Assembly (NCBI GenBank): GCA_951799405.1
Contig: OX637359.1
Coordinates: forward strand, 6,382,201 to 6,446,200
Source of the DNA: Agapetus fuscipes
Lineage: Eukaryota; Arthropoda; Insecta; Trichoptera; Glossosomatidae
Reading direction: 5' to 3'
Length of the DNA stretch: 64,000 nt
Shown here: piece by piece, positions 1 through 9,966 of the stretch
Layout: each line of letters opens with the position of its first letter
Numbering within the stretch: position 1 is the stretch's first letter
Program-made: the position numbers and the translations under genes
The notes under the pieces: model-generated
The model's input: the letters and a program-made list of their open reading frames with translations, nothing else
What the model was told of the DNA's origin: nothing
Databases searched by the model: none

Positions 1-45
1 TGGAGTGCATCCTTACATAACCAAACATTACTGATTTAATGAAAT

Positions 46-299
46 TCCTTGACTTATAGGTTGGTATGAGGCTGACCACCCATACCGTAAAAAATGGTTC
101 ACTTTGCCAATGTCACCCCTGTTTCAGGGAATGTCGGCAGGAGTTGCAGGGCTTATGTTCATTTGAGTTTGGATTTTATTTGTAAGTACACATTCAGCAT
201 TTGTAAGCGCGAACTACACGTGTTTGTTTGTGGGCATACATCTGAGAGCTTTAAATGAATATATGCTTGCAACTTAGATTATAGATTATAGATTATAGA
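46..299 (+). repeat. Family A repeat, full length
   Basis: Reference copy: head CCTTGACTTATAGGTTGG, internal CCCTGTTTCAGGG hairpin, then a tail of tandem GATTATA units. Length about 254 bp. I see no clear Pol III A/B boxes and no terminal inverted repeats; the simple-repeat tail suggests a LINE-mobilised non-autonomous element. About 33 copies or fragments lie in this window. Confidence 0.85.
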
Positions 300-300
300 C

Positions 301-895
301 GTCATATCCCCAAGGACGCGTACTGTTATGAATTGTGTCGCACAAAAACAAAATGTGGATATCTAGGAATGCTTTCTAAAATAAAATAAATGAATGGAGA
401 CACAGAAATTTGTTTACTCATAATTTCTATGTGTTTATGTCGTTTTAGAAAATAATTCTAGATTGTTGCTTTTGGTTATATACCAACGACTCAATTATAT
501 TTGCATAATTGTATACGTAACTGCATATTATTTCATCCATAGAATTATTTAATGCCGCTCATTCCTTCCAATATATTATGTAAAAAATCAAGGGGGAAAC
601 GACGTTTTTGATGATTGTGGGGCCGGCCTACTTTGGGCGCCTTATATTGCTTATACTCGTATAGGTCAAGGTTGATTTATAATATATATTATGATGTACT
701 GAATGAAAGAATTGAGGTCGATCTTTACATCTCCACTTGCCGTATTGGGCATGAACACGTGGAATCTATTTATTTCCACAGAGAAGTGGACAGCTTTACG
801 CAAAAAAAAACGGGGAAAAAGAACCACCTCGAAAAATATATTTGTTATCCCAACATCAAATTACCCACTATGCATCTCTAAAGGGTTATCTGCAC
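301..895. other. No recognised feature
   Basis: AT-rich single-copy-looking sequence between two family A repeats. Short overlapping reading frames near 615-1017 resemble no known protein and run into the repeat. Confidence 0.5.
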
Positions 896-1150
896 TAATC
901 TTATCTAATCTAAGCTGCAAAGATATACATCATTTAAGATTTATATTAAATGCATTCCCACAACCAGACATGTATAATTTCGCGCTTACACATGCCGCAT
1001 GTGGACCTACAATATAAAAACCCAATCTCAAATGAACATAAGCCCTGCACCCCTCTGCCGTCCTTCCCTGAAACAGGGGTGACATTGGCAAAGTGAACCA
1101 TTTTTTACAGTATGGGTGGTCAGCCGCATATCAACCTATAAGTCAAGGAA
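896..1150 (-). repeat. Family A repeat, GATTA-tail subfamily
   Basis: Reverse copy with TAATC tail units and head CCTATAAGTCAAGGA at its right end. Belongs to a second subfamily with a GCTGCAAAGATATA junction. Confidence 0.85.
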
Positions 1151-1190
1151 CAAGCACGTTTTCTGAAAATTTTGTATTAATCTGTGCCGA

Positions 1191-1250
1191 CGCTCGCTGG
1201 AGGTGCTTTTGAATCTTAGTATGAGAGATCACCAGCGCCTCCAGTGAGCG
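1191..1250. repeat. Short inverted repeat
   Basis: Arms GCTCGCTGGAGG and CCTCCAGTGAGC flank about 30 bp. Probably one edge of a longer element whose continuation after 1575 resembles 41125-41240. Confidence 0.5.
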
Positions 1251-1312
1251 TAAATGAAAACACAAACCATCATACATTTTTTGCACCCAACGAAATGTAA
1301 CTGTAGCTATAA

Positions 1313-1562
1313 TAATCTATAATCTATAATCTAAGTTGCAAGGATATATTCATTTAAAGCTCTCAGATGTATGCCCACAAACCAACAAGTGTAGTTCGCG
1401 CTTACAAATGCTGAATGTGTACTTACAAATAAAATCCAAACCTCAAATGAACATAAGCCCCACAACTTTTGCCGACCTTCCCTGAAACAGGGGTGACATT
1501 GGCAAAGTGAACCATTTTTTACAGTATGGGTGGTCAGCCTCATACCAACCTATAAGTCAAGG
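1313..1562 (-). repeat. Family A repeat
   Basis: Full-length reverse copy, tail of CTATAAT units at the left. The flanks match a related sequence near 41140-41240 that lacks the insertion. Confidence 0.85.
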
Positions 1563-1917
1563 AATCAGTTTTACTTATTTATACTAGGGGTAAAGTTCCA
1601 ATACTTTCTTTCCTCTATCAGGTGATACACTTGTTGCTGTCTTTCCCCCACTCCATATCATGTCGGGATCTCCACAATCTCACCCCTTGCGTTTACATTA
1701 AGGGTAGTGTACTTTACACCACCCTCTTAGTTAACGCAGTACCTGATAGTTAGTCAGAGATAGTAGTCCAAGACAATGCGTCGCGTTCACTTTGTATTCC
1801 TCGATTAAAACATCGACAACATGTAAAAATTAAAAAAATTATAATAAAGTATCTCTCGGTTTTTCTGGATTTCTTGGTGCACAGCTTTACTTAAAATTAT
1901 GTGTGTTATTTGTCTTA
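1563..1917. other. Unclassified, possible LTR-like stretch
   Basis: No gene seen. AATAAAG at about 1843 followed by a CT-rich stretch looks like an LTR R-U5 border, but no partner LTR was found. Confidence 0.25.
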
Positions 1918-2244
1918 GTCCGGTCGATAGCTCAGTTGGTAGAGTGCTCGCATTCTACCCCGTGAGCTCGGGTTCGAATCCCACCGAGGAGGGTGTCAGA
2001 AATGATTTCCCGTTTCGGTGTTTATTTCAAACCCCAAAATAAAATACCGGCAAGGTTTACTCAGCCTTCACAAGAAATGAGTACCAGCACTCTCGGGAGC
2101 TGGGAAACCTCCACTTCAACTGAAGTGGTTGGCGTAAGGCCGGCCCCCTTACCTGTAAAAATAAATAGGTTCAACTCGCCACATGCGACCCCTTCGGGGA
2201 TAACGCGGCAAGAAGTTACACTATATGTGTAGCTTAGTTGAGTT
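1918..2244 (+). repeat. SINE C, tRNA-derived, near full length
   Basis: tRNA-like head with A box TAGCTCAGTTGG (1928-1939) and B box GGTTCGAATCC (1971-1981), then a body of about 250 bp ending near GTAGCTTAGTTG. Both internal Pol III promoter boxes look intact. The tRNA-like part does not fold into a complete cloverleaf, so it is not called as a tRNA gene. Confidence 0.8.
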
Positions 2245-2326
2245 GAAAAAAAAAGACATTATCCAAAAAATAAAAGAAAGCGTATGTGTCCAAATCATGT
2301 GTTATTTCGCGCTTACACAAGCTACA

Positions 2327-2574
2327 TCTATAATCTATAATATAAGTTGCAAGGATATATTCATTTAAAGCTCTCAGATGTATGCCCACAAAACAACACG
2401 TGTAATTCGCGCTTACAAATGCTGAGTGTGTACTTACAAATAAAATCCAAACCTCTAATGAGCATGAGCCCCACAACTTTTGCCGACCTTCCCTGACACA
2501 GGGGTGACATTGGCAAAGTGAACCACTTTTTACAGTATTGATGGTCAGCCTCATACCAACCTATAAGTCAAGGA
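2327..2574 (-). repeat. Family A repeat
   Basis: Full-length reverse copy. Confidence 0.85.
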
Positions 2575-2636
2575 ATACGAATAATAAATTGTGCATGCTC
2601 GTACAAAATAAATCAAAGTTAAACTGTAAAAAACAT

Positions 2637-2744
2637 TGAAACTCTTGCCACCTTTCCCTGAAACAGGGGTGGCTGTGGCAAAAGTCAACCAAGTTTTACC
2701 AGCATGAGTGGCAAGCCTCATACCAACCTATTCAAGTCAAGGAA
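2637..2744 (-). repeat. Family A repeat, head half
   Basis: Diverged fragment retaining CCCTGAAACAGGGG and the CAAGTCAAGGA head. Confidence 0.65.
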
Positions 2745-2877
2745 CAAAAAAATAGTGAAGATTAGACAGCATGTAGGCTAGAAATAGAGAACAATAAAAT
2801 GCTGGCTTGGGAAATGAAAAAATAAAATTAAAAATTAATAAAATTACAGCACATGAAAAATTGTAATTAAAACCCAA

Positions 2878-3120
2878 CAGTTCTATTCTTAGACATTTAA
2901 GTCGTCCGTTGAGCCCACGCTTTGACAAACTAATGATGCCTGGGCTGGAAGTCTCATCACCACGGTCATTCTTACCTACCGAATTTGGTAATATTTGTAT
3001 GAAGACTAATCAGCTGTTCGCTTACGGCCATCTTGGATTGACAGGTCTTCATAGAAATGCATCATTAGTTTGTCAAAGCGTGGGCTCAACGGACGACTAA
3101 AATGTCTAAGAATAGCACCG
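2878..3120. mobile_element. TIR element (family G), 243 bp
   Basis: Inverted repeats of about 55 bp containing TCTTAGACAT and GAGCCCACGCTTTGACAAAC. CAA flanks both sides (2875-2877, 3121-3123), a likely 3-bp target duplication. The interior begins GGGCTGGAAGTCTCATC and recurs at 5676 and 42474. A second complete copy is at 20306-20571. Confidence 0.75.
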
Positions 3121-3288
3121 CAAGTATATAAATTTAATAAAAAGTATTTGCGAAAGTTCTTTAAATCACGAAATGATATTTTTGTAACGGATTTGTTATT
3201 TATTTTCTTTCATTTAGCTAGACATGTTTTTCAGGAATGCGTTTTCATTAAACTGAACATTGAGATGATGTAGATCTCTTTGATCTAA

Positions 3289-3523
3289 ATTTAAATCTAA
3301 GCTGCAAAGATATGTATCATTTGAGATTCATATTAAATGCATTCCCACAAGCAGACACGCATAATTTCGCGCTTACACATGCCGCATGTGGACCTACAAT
3401 ATAAAAAACACAATCTCAACTGAACATAAGACCTGCAACTCTTGCCGACCTTCCCTGAAGCAGGGGTGACATTGGCAAAGTGAACCATTTTTAACAGTAT
3501 GGGTGGTCAGCCGCATACCAACC
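3289..3523 (-). repeat. Family A repeat
   Basis: Reverse copy of the GCTGCAAAG subfamily; head end truncated at ACCAACCA. Confidence 0.8.
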
Positions 3524-3647
3524 ATTTGATGGCTTGTAAATTTGTACAAAGATTAATAATGTTACATGTAAAAATGTTTATGCTAAATTATCACTTTAAA
3601 AACTTTTAAATCCAATGGAAAATGGATGTGTGGGAGCTCGGTGGGGA

Positions 3648-3983
3648 GTCCGGTCGATAGCTCAGCTAGTGGAGAGCCTGTATTCCATACCGAGAGCTCC
3701 GGTTCGAATCCCATCGAGGGTGTCAAAAAGGATTTCCAGTATTAAACTTGCTTATTTCAAACCCCAAAATAAAATACCGGCAAGCTTTACTCAGCTTGCA
3801 CAAGAAATGAGTACCAGCCCCCTTGGAAGCTGAGAAACCCCCACTTCAACTGAAGTGGTTGGCGTAAAACCGGCCCCCTTACCTTTTAAAATAAATAAGT
3901 TTCACTCGCCACATGCTAAACCCTTGGTGGATAACGCGGCAAGAAGTTACACTATATGTGTAACTTAGTTGCGTAGTTGCGTT
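3648..3983 (+). repeat. SINE C, near full length
   Basis: Second copy of the 1918 element: A box TAGCTCAGCTAG, B box GGTTCGAATCC, same body and 3' end. Confidence 0.8.
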
Positions 3984-3985
3984 TC

Positions 3986-4423
3986 AGGGTAATTGCAGTG
4001 GTGGGGAAAACGGTTTAAAATACTATGTTTGTGTAGAGTAGATTTCAAGGATCACAACCATTTATTTTTTATATAGTAAAAATAAATATATCATTGATAA
4101 TTTTCAAAAATAAAATGTCGAAAATTTGAATCCCGCCAAAACGCGTTGGGACCGAAGAAACACGCTGTGACGTCAAAATTACGTAAATGAATCCATCAGT
4201 CTTAGAAGACCTAACGGTACACTCCATATATCGTGAGATCCATTGACGTCACATCCGCCTAAATAAAAAAATGAGCTGTTTTAGCGGAAATCGAAAATGG
4301 GCGAATTTTACAGAGCTGTAATTTAAAAACTAAACCAGATATGATTTTTTTTAAAACGCAGATGCATTTTTTAAAAGGTAGTCTATCATTTTATGAAATA
4401 AACAAAATATGTGAAATTACCCT
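3986..4423. mobile_element. MITE-like element with 12-bp inverted ends
   Basis: Ends AGGGTAATTGCA and TGAAATTACCCT. Its right end (GTAGTCTATCATTTTATG and flanks) recurs at about 21663-21712. No clear target duplication. Confidence 0.45.
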
Positions 4424-5004
4424 ATTGTAAGTACTTTATAATACGGAACTTTTATGGAATACTGAAAACAAAAACCATGAATGAGATCCGCACATATATA
4501 ATATACTCACATAGACAAAATTGTGTCGTCACGCGACCGGGTTGCTAGGGAAAATATATACAAATATTTTGTTATTGGTTGCTAAGGGCGGCTGTCTGAT
4601 ACAAGACTGACGTTTGCTCGCCGAGAAGAAAGTTCAAAATAAAAAATATTCCAACCTCATTTGTCGCACAAGCAATTTTCTGGTAATAATAATAATAAAT
4701 CTTTATTCCAGCCCGGTCACGCGAAGGGTGCAATACGTGACCAGCCATTTAAAAAAAAAAACATTGATCGAAAAAACATATAAGAAAATATAAACAGATG
4801 ACAGCGTGGAGATAAAGAATGCGTTGTGGCTGAAAAATCTATGCTAACGAGAGCTAACAAGAGCATCAAATCCCTGTTGTGAGCTGCAGCATCTCAGTCT
4901 CAGTGGTGTATCTTTGTCAGCCTCAGCATTCCAGCCCAAATATGTTAAATATCCTTAATTTGATTATTCGTGAGACACCTTATCATCCTTGTTGTATAAT
5001 AGTT
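4424..5004. other. Repeat scraps, no gene
   Basis: Contains a fragment related to the TCCTTAGCAAC repeat near 4545-4590. A LINE 3' end on the minus strand lies at 4684-4760 (AATAAAG followed by ATT units when read in reverse). Confidence 0.4.
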
Positions 5005-5133
5005 ATTTATGCCACTGCCTAGTAATGATAGTCTTTGTAACACGAGTGCTAGTTTGTGCCATGAGGCGCAGCCGAATGGCACAATAGAAAGCACGAGTGT
5101 TACAAAGGCTAATTACGTGCAGTGGCATACAAT
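5005..5133. repeat. Palindromic MITE-like hairpin
   Basis: Arms of about 44 bp, from ATGCCACTGC and CTTTGTAACACGAG on the left to their inverted partners CTCGTGTTACAAAG-type and GCAGTGGCAT on the right. Confidence 0.6.
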
Positions 5134-5257
5134 ACTTTTTCTACGACCATGAAAGAATTAACAAAATAGTGAATAATAGTCATTATAATGTACTCGTCCA
5201 TTTGAAGTAATTAAAACCTTACCTTTGTCAAAACGTGTGATTTATCATTCCCTTCGA

Positions 5258-5488
5258 TTATCTAATCTAACCTAAGTTGTAAAGATAAATTATATTTAGG
5301 TTTCATATTGAATTCATGCCCACAAGCCGACACATATAAGGTCGCGCTTTTACATCCTGCATATAAGCTTAAACATTCAAACCCAAAACTCAAATAAACA
5401 TAGGTCCTGCAGTTGTAGGTATTGGCAGGTGAACCAAGTTTGTACAGCATAGGTGATCAACCTCATACTCACCTATAAACCAAGTAAC
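5258..5488 (-). repeat. Family A repeat, diverged
   Basis: Recognisable by the tail junction, CACAAGCCGACAC and the CCTATAAACCAAGTAA head. Confidence 0.6.
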
Positions 5489-6425
5489 TTTTTGAGTTTA
5501 TTTATTTTTTGCGGTGAAATTTTTTGTATTGTTTTCCTCTCAAGCTTTTTATTTTCCTTTGAAAAAAGGAAAGCTTTATGTGGAGCATTCCGATAAATAA
5601 ATTCGATAAATTTTAGCACTATTAACAATTTTTATTTGACTCTACACATAAAATATAGTTATTTTCATCTGAACAGGGCTGGAAGTCTCATCATCATCCT
5701 ACCTACCGAATATCAGTAATATTGTATGAAGCCTAATCAGCTGATCGCTTGCGGCCATCTTGGATTGACAGGTCTTCATACCCCCATACAAGGTTGACAT
5801 TTGAAATTAAAAAATGGTTCCAATTCTGACAATGCGCATGCGCACAGTTTCATTTCAACACGGTTACCGGTTGCGTAATGTAACATTACGCAACGGGTGT
5901 AGAAATGTATGGCATTGTGATTGCGTTAGCCGTTTTGTAATTAGTAAATTACCAAATGGGAGTAGAAAAAAATAAATAATTATGCTTTTTTGTCCAGTCA
6001 AAGTTATAATTTCGTGCTACCCACAATTACTTCTACATTTTTTAACATTGTCTTACTTTATGACAAAAATCATAAAAAAAAGTACGTATTCCAATTGTTA
6101 TATGGCCCAATTTCTCTCCAATGGCACTTCACCTGTCATAAAAGGCAAAAACAAAGTGACTTATCTTCTTGAAGGCTGTATAACGAAGCCCTACTCCGTA
6201 TACAGCCATTGTAAAAATAGAACTATGTAGCTGTAGGTACTTATATCGAAATAGTTCTTTAGATTTTCCGATTACAAAAAAAACTTGCATAACTTTAATA
6301 TGAAATACTTATTCTGAAATATTTTGATTTTCCTTATTCGAGTCGCACAGTACCAAAAACAGAAGTGCAGGATTTTTTGCATGTATTTTAGTTTCATAAA
6401 GTACATGCATATTATTATTTTTGTG
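5489..6425. other. No gene; short repeat pieces
   Basis: 5676-5790 matches the interior of the family G elements. 5869-5893 is a perfect palindrome around GCGTAATGTAACATTACGC. The rest is AT-rich and unassigned. Confidence 0.45.
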
Positions 6426-6560
6426 CCTTAACTTATAGGTTGGTACGACGCTAAGCACACACACACATAAAAATGGTTAATTTTGCCAATGCTATCACAT
6501 ATTTTCAGGGAAGGGAGGCAAGAGTTACAGGCGTTTATGATAATTTAAGATTTGAGTTTT
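6426..6560 (+). repeat. Family A repeat, diverged head
   Basis: Starts ACTTATAGGTTGGTA and keeps TTTCAGGGAAGG. Confidence 0.55.
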
Positions 6561-6593
6561 TTTTAATTATTCCACATTCCGAAATATTGGTAT

Positions 6594-6701
6594 TTCTTGA
6601 CTAATAGGTTGGCATGAGGCTGACCCGTCATGCTGTAAAAACTTGGTTCACTTTTGCCAATGTGGCCCCGTTTCAGGGAAGGTCGACAAAAGTTACAAAC
6701 C
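6594..6701 (+). repeat. Family A repeat, head part
   Basis: Runs to GACAAAAGTTACA, where the next reverse copy begins. Confidence 0.7.
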
Positions 6702-6945
6702 AATCTATAATCTAAGTTGCAAGGATATATTAATTCAAAGTTCTCAGATGTATGCCCACAAACAAACACGTGTAGTTCGCGTTTACAAATGCTGATTGTG
6801 TACTTACAAATAAAATCCAAACCTCAAATGAACATAAGCCCTGCAACTCTTGCCGACATTCCCTGAAACAGGTGTGACATTGGCAAAGTGAACAATTTTT
6901 TACAGTATGGGTGGTCAGCCTCATACCAACCAATAAGTCAAGAAA
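6702..6945 (-). repeat. Family A repeat
   Basis: Full-length reverse copy abutting the forward fragment. Confidence 0.8.
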
Positions 6946-7529
6946 TTCACCTCACTTTTATAAGGCAATGAAATCAAATTCACGTTTAATTAATTCTATT
7001 TACTGATTTCAATCAAGAGAGTTTGTTTAACGAACAAATGAAGGAAAATTCAAAGAAATACTAGAAAAGCTGGCGAGCCATTTACTTGGAGAACATTTTC
7101 ATCTCGTGATGAAAGCTTTGAAGTGAGTTTTCTTCTCGGAAGTAGTTATTTGCAGAAACGTCTTGTTTTCATACAAACTGAGTTACAGGAATGAATCACA
7201 TGTAACCAAACGTGACAATCTACAATATTTTTAAATGAGATAAATTGGATCGAAACTCAGAAAATTACTAAATGTATGTCTATCTATCTGTCTGCATCTA
7301 CAATATTATAAAAATGACAGTCTCGTCTTACAAAATAAAATAAAACTCAAGAACTACTAAACAGATGCACATCATATCGACAACAACACATTATTTGAAA
7401 CCTCGGATGTGTTCTCCCATTATCAAAAGTTTTTTTTTAGAAAAAACTATGATTATTTATTAGAACACTTTTAATATGAAGCCCAACTAATTTTGGCATT
7501 TGATGTTTTTTTTAATATCTTTAAAGTAA

Positions 7530-7776
7530 TAATATATAATCTAAGTTGCAAAGCCATATTTAAATTTAAGGCTCATATTTATTACATGCTCACAAGCAGG
7601 CACATGTAAGTTCGCACCTGCATGTTGCATGTGTACATACAAAATAAAGCAAACCCCACATGAACATAATCTTTGCAACTTCGGCCGACTTTTCCTGACA
7701 CAGGGCTAACATTGGCAAAGTGAACCATTTTTTACAGTATGGGTGGTCAGCTTCATACTAACCTATAAGTCAAGGA
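7530..7776 (-). repeat. Family A repeat
   Basis: Full-length but diverged reverse copy. Confidence 0.75.
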
Positions 7777-7799
7777 TAAACTAAAAAATATGAGTACAT

Positions 7800-7950
7800 A
7801 TAAGTACATTTATTTAGAATTCACATTTAATGCACGCTCACAAGCAGACACGTGTAAGTTTGCACTCACATGTGCTGCGTGTGTAGGTACCTACTCACAA
7901 AATAAAACCTAAACCTCAAATGAACATAAACTCTGAAGCTCGTGTTGCTA
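7800..7950 (-). repeat. Family A repeat, tail part
   Basis: CACAAGCAGACACGTG to TCAAATGAACATAA; head missing. Confidence 0.65.
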
Positions 7951-8165
7951 AAAATTCAGTGTAGCTTGTAAGAAATAGTAGCATCTTAAAATGATCATAA
8001 GTACAGTGGTAATCAACAATTTGTAAAAATGTTTGGGAATAAACGGGATTCGAAAAGGTGGTCCAGAGAACAGAGCAGAGCAGTGAAGAGGAAGTACGTA
8101 CCAGGACCTATCACATACAAGTACCTACACTTTTTGATTTTAAAAATGTTATTTGTCGTGTATTT

Positions 8166-8463
8166 TCCTTGACTTATAGGTTGGTATGCGGCTGACTATG
8201 CTGTAGAATATGGTTCACTTTGGCAGTCTCACCCATGTTTCAGGGAAGGTTAGCAAGAGTTGCAGCCTGCAGGGTGTATGTTAATTTGAGATTTGGGCTT
8301 TTATAAGTAATTATAAAAAATTATAAAAAACACAGAGTTTTATTTTCACAAATTGAGTTTTTATTTCCACCTCAAGTACTTTCGACTTATTCACGTCATT
8401 ATCAAGAGGATACTTGGGCTACTATGGGCTTTTATGTTGTAGGGTCACATGTGGCATGTGAAC
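8166..8463 (+). repeat. Family A repeat split by a Penelope-like fragment
   Basis: Forward copy 8166-8303 resumes at about 8427. The interruption (about 8304-8426) carries the ACCTCAAGTACTTTCGAC sequence and is flanked by GGGCTTTTAT on both sides, a likely target duplication. Confidence 0.6.
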
Positions 8464-8546
8464 AGGGGGGACACTGGCAAAGTGAACCACTTTCTACAGC
8501 ATGGGTGGTCACTGGTCAGCCGCATACCAATCTACATTTTAGAAAT

Positions 8547-9604
8547 TTATTTAATTAGAACACACTCTCGGTAGGGTCCATGACTACTGTGTTTGCAATA
8601 GATTGGAACTAAATCTGAAAAAATGTTTTTCAATATCCTTCACTAAAAACAAAAACAATATTTCTCATAATTATGCGATTGCTGATACCATGCTGCAACG
8701 ACTCGACTCGGTAAAGGATCTTGGTGTTATCTTTGACTCCAAACTGCATTTTGACGATCACATCGATAAGATTCTAACACAATGTAACAAAATGCTTGGT
8801 TTTATCCTAAGGGTGACCAGGGAGTTCAGAGATCCCACATCTCTTATGACCTTGTATGTCTCACTTGTACGCTCTCGGGCCGAGTATTGCTCCCCAGTAT
8901 GGAATCCCTTATATGACAAATATAACGTTGCATTGGAAAAAATCCAACATAAACTAATACGAATTGGAAATCACAGATTCAGAACATCCCGTTTCAATGA
9001 CTTAATAGACCTCTCGTCGAGGCGTGAACTTGCAGATGCCTGTATTCTACGCAGAATTTGTATGTCTGCACTAGACACACCCCTATTACTGAAATTGATA
9101 GACTTCGCGGTCCCAACAGTTAGACGATCATTTTGGCCCTTTCACATTAAGCGTCACGTTACCAATGCAGGTTTGCGAAATCCTCTGCTAAGAATGACTA
9201 AAAATTATAACAATAAATTTAAAGATGTCGATCTGTTTCACGGTAGTTCTAATTTATTTAAAAGATCAATTTTAGCTATACTTGAGCAGTGAGTATCCCT
9301 TCCCCTTCCCCTTCCTTTCTTCCCTACTACTTCTATTTATATTATTTTATTATTGTTGTTTGAATTTTTGAATGTTGTATTCCGTTTTAAAAAAAAAAAA
9401 AAAAAATGTTTTTATCCTTAGTATGTAAGTGAAATTATCTTGATATTTTTGTGTGCTTTTTTTATCACATTGTATTACGCTTACACCGGTAATGGGGTGC
9501 AACATGATTTCTTCTTTTGTTAATTTGCCTAATGTGCTATTTTTATGTTGTGCCTGTTGGTGTATGATTGTGAATAAATAAATAAATAAACACACACAAC
9601 GAAT
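8547..9604 (+). mobile_element. 5'-truncated LINE with 14-bp target duplication
   Basis: Flanked by TACATTTTAGAAAT at 8533-8546 and 9605-9618, as expected for target-primed reverse transcription. Ends in AAAT-type tail units (about 9570-9592) and holds the 3' part of a reverse transcriptase. Confidence 0.85.
8570..9292 (+). pseudogene. LINE reverse transcriptase, C-terminal fragment
   Basis: Open frame of about 240 codons: HDYCVCNRLELNLKKC, LGVIFDSKLHFDDHID, LVRSRAEYCSPVWNPLYDKY. This is the thumb and post-RT region of Jockey/CR1-like non-LTR retrotransposons. The palm with the catalytic YADD and the endonuclease are lost through 5' truncation. The frame remains intact, so the insertion is fairly young. 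Confidence 0.85.
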
Positions 9605-9833
9605 TACATTTTAGAAATAAACAAATAATAATATGGATAAACCCTGGACCATTAAATGGCGCCAGAAATAAATCATCCATCATCATTTGTAGGACATCAC
9701 CTGCAAGGAAGATCGCTAAATAGATGAAGAGATAGTTGGGGTTCTACTTCCCAACAGGACAATATATATGCATAATCTACAACAAGAAGAAAAAGAGGAT
9801 TTTTGGCTGATCGCTTGCGTCATGTTATTCCAG

Positions 9834-9966
9834 GGCTGCGGAGGAGAGGCGCTCGGTGGCGGGCAGCGCGGCAGATGACGTGACAGACCACTACCTGCAG
9901 CTGGTGGAGCAGGACTTCGCCCCGCACTTCCAGAGGGTCTCCATCAGCGGGGAGGACACTTCAGGG
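9834..9966 (+). CDS. AMPD2: AMP deaminase exon 1 in window
   Basis: Acceptor CAG at 9831-9833. The first base completes a codon begun in an exon further left; reads [15 protein letters not shown] then [18 protein letters not shown]. Ends at codon GGG before donor GTAACA at 9967, phase 0. Not an initiator exon: no ATG, and it opens in mid-codon. Confidence 0.9.

Noticed and set aside
615..1017. Two overlapping small reading frames
   Set aside because: They run into a family A copy and show no recognisable protein features.
1331..1543. Recurring frame [20 protein letters not shown] in several places
   Set aside because: It is the translation of the family A repeat and is broken in many copies.
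1918..1991. Possible tRNA gene with A and B boxes
   Set aside because: Followed by the same 250-bp body as other copies and no complete cloverleaf; it is a SINE head.
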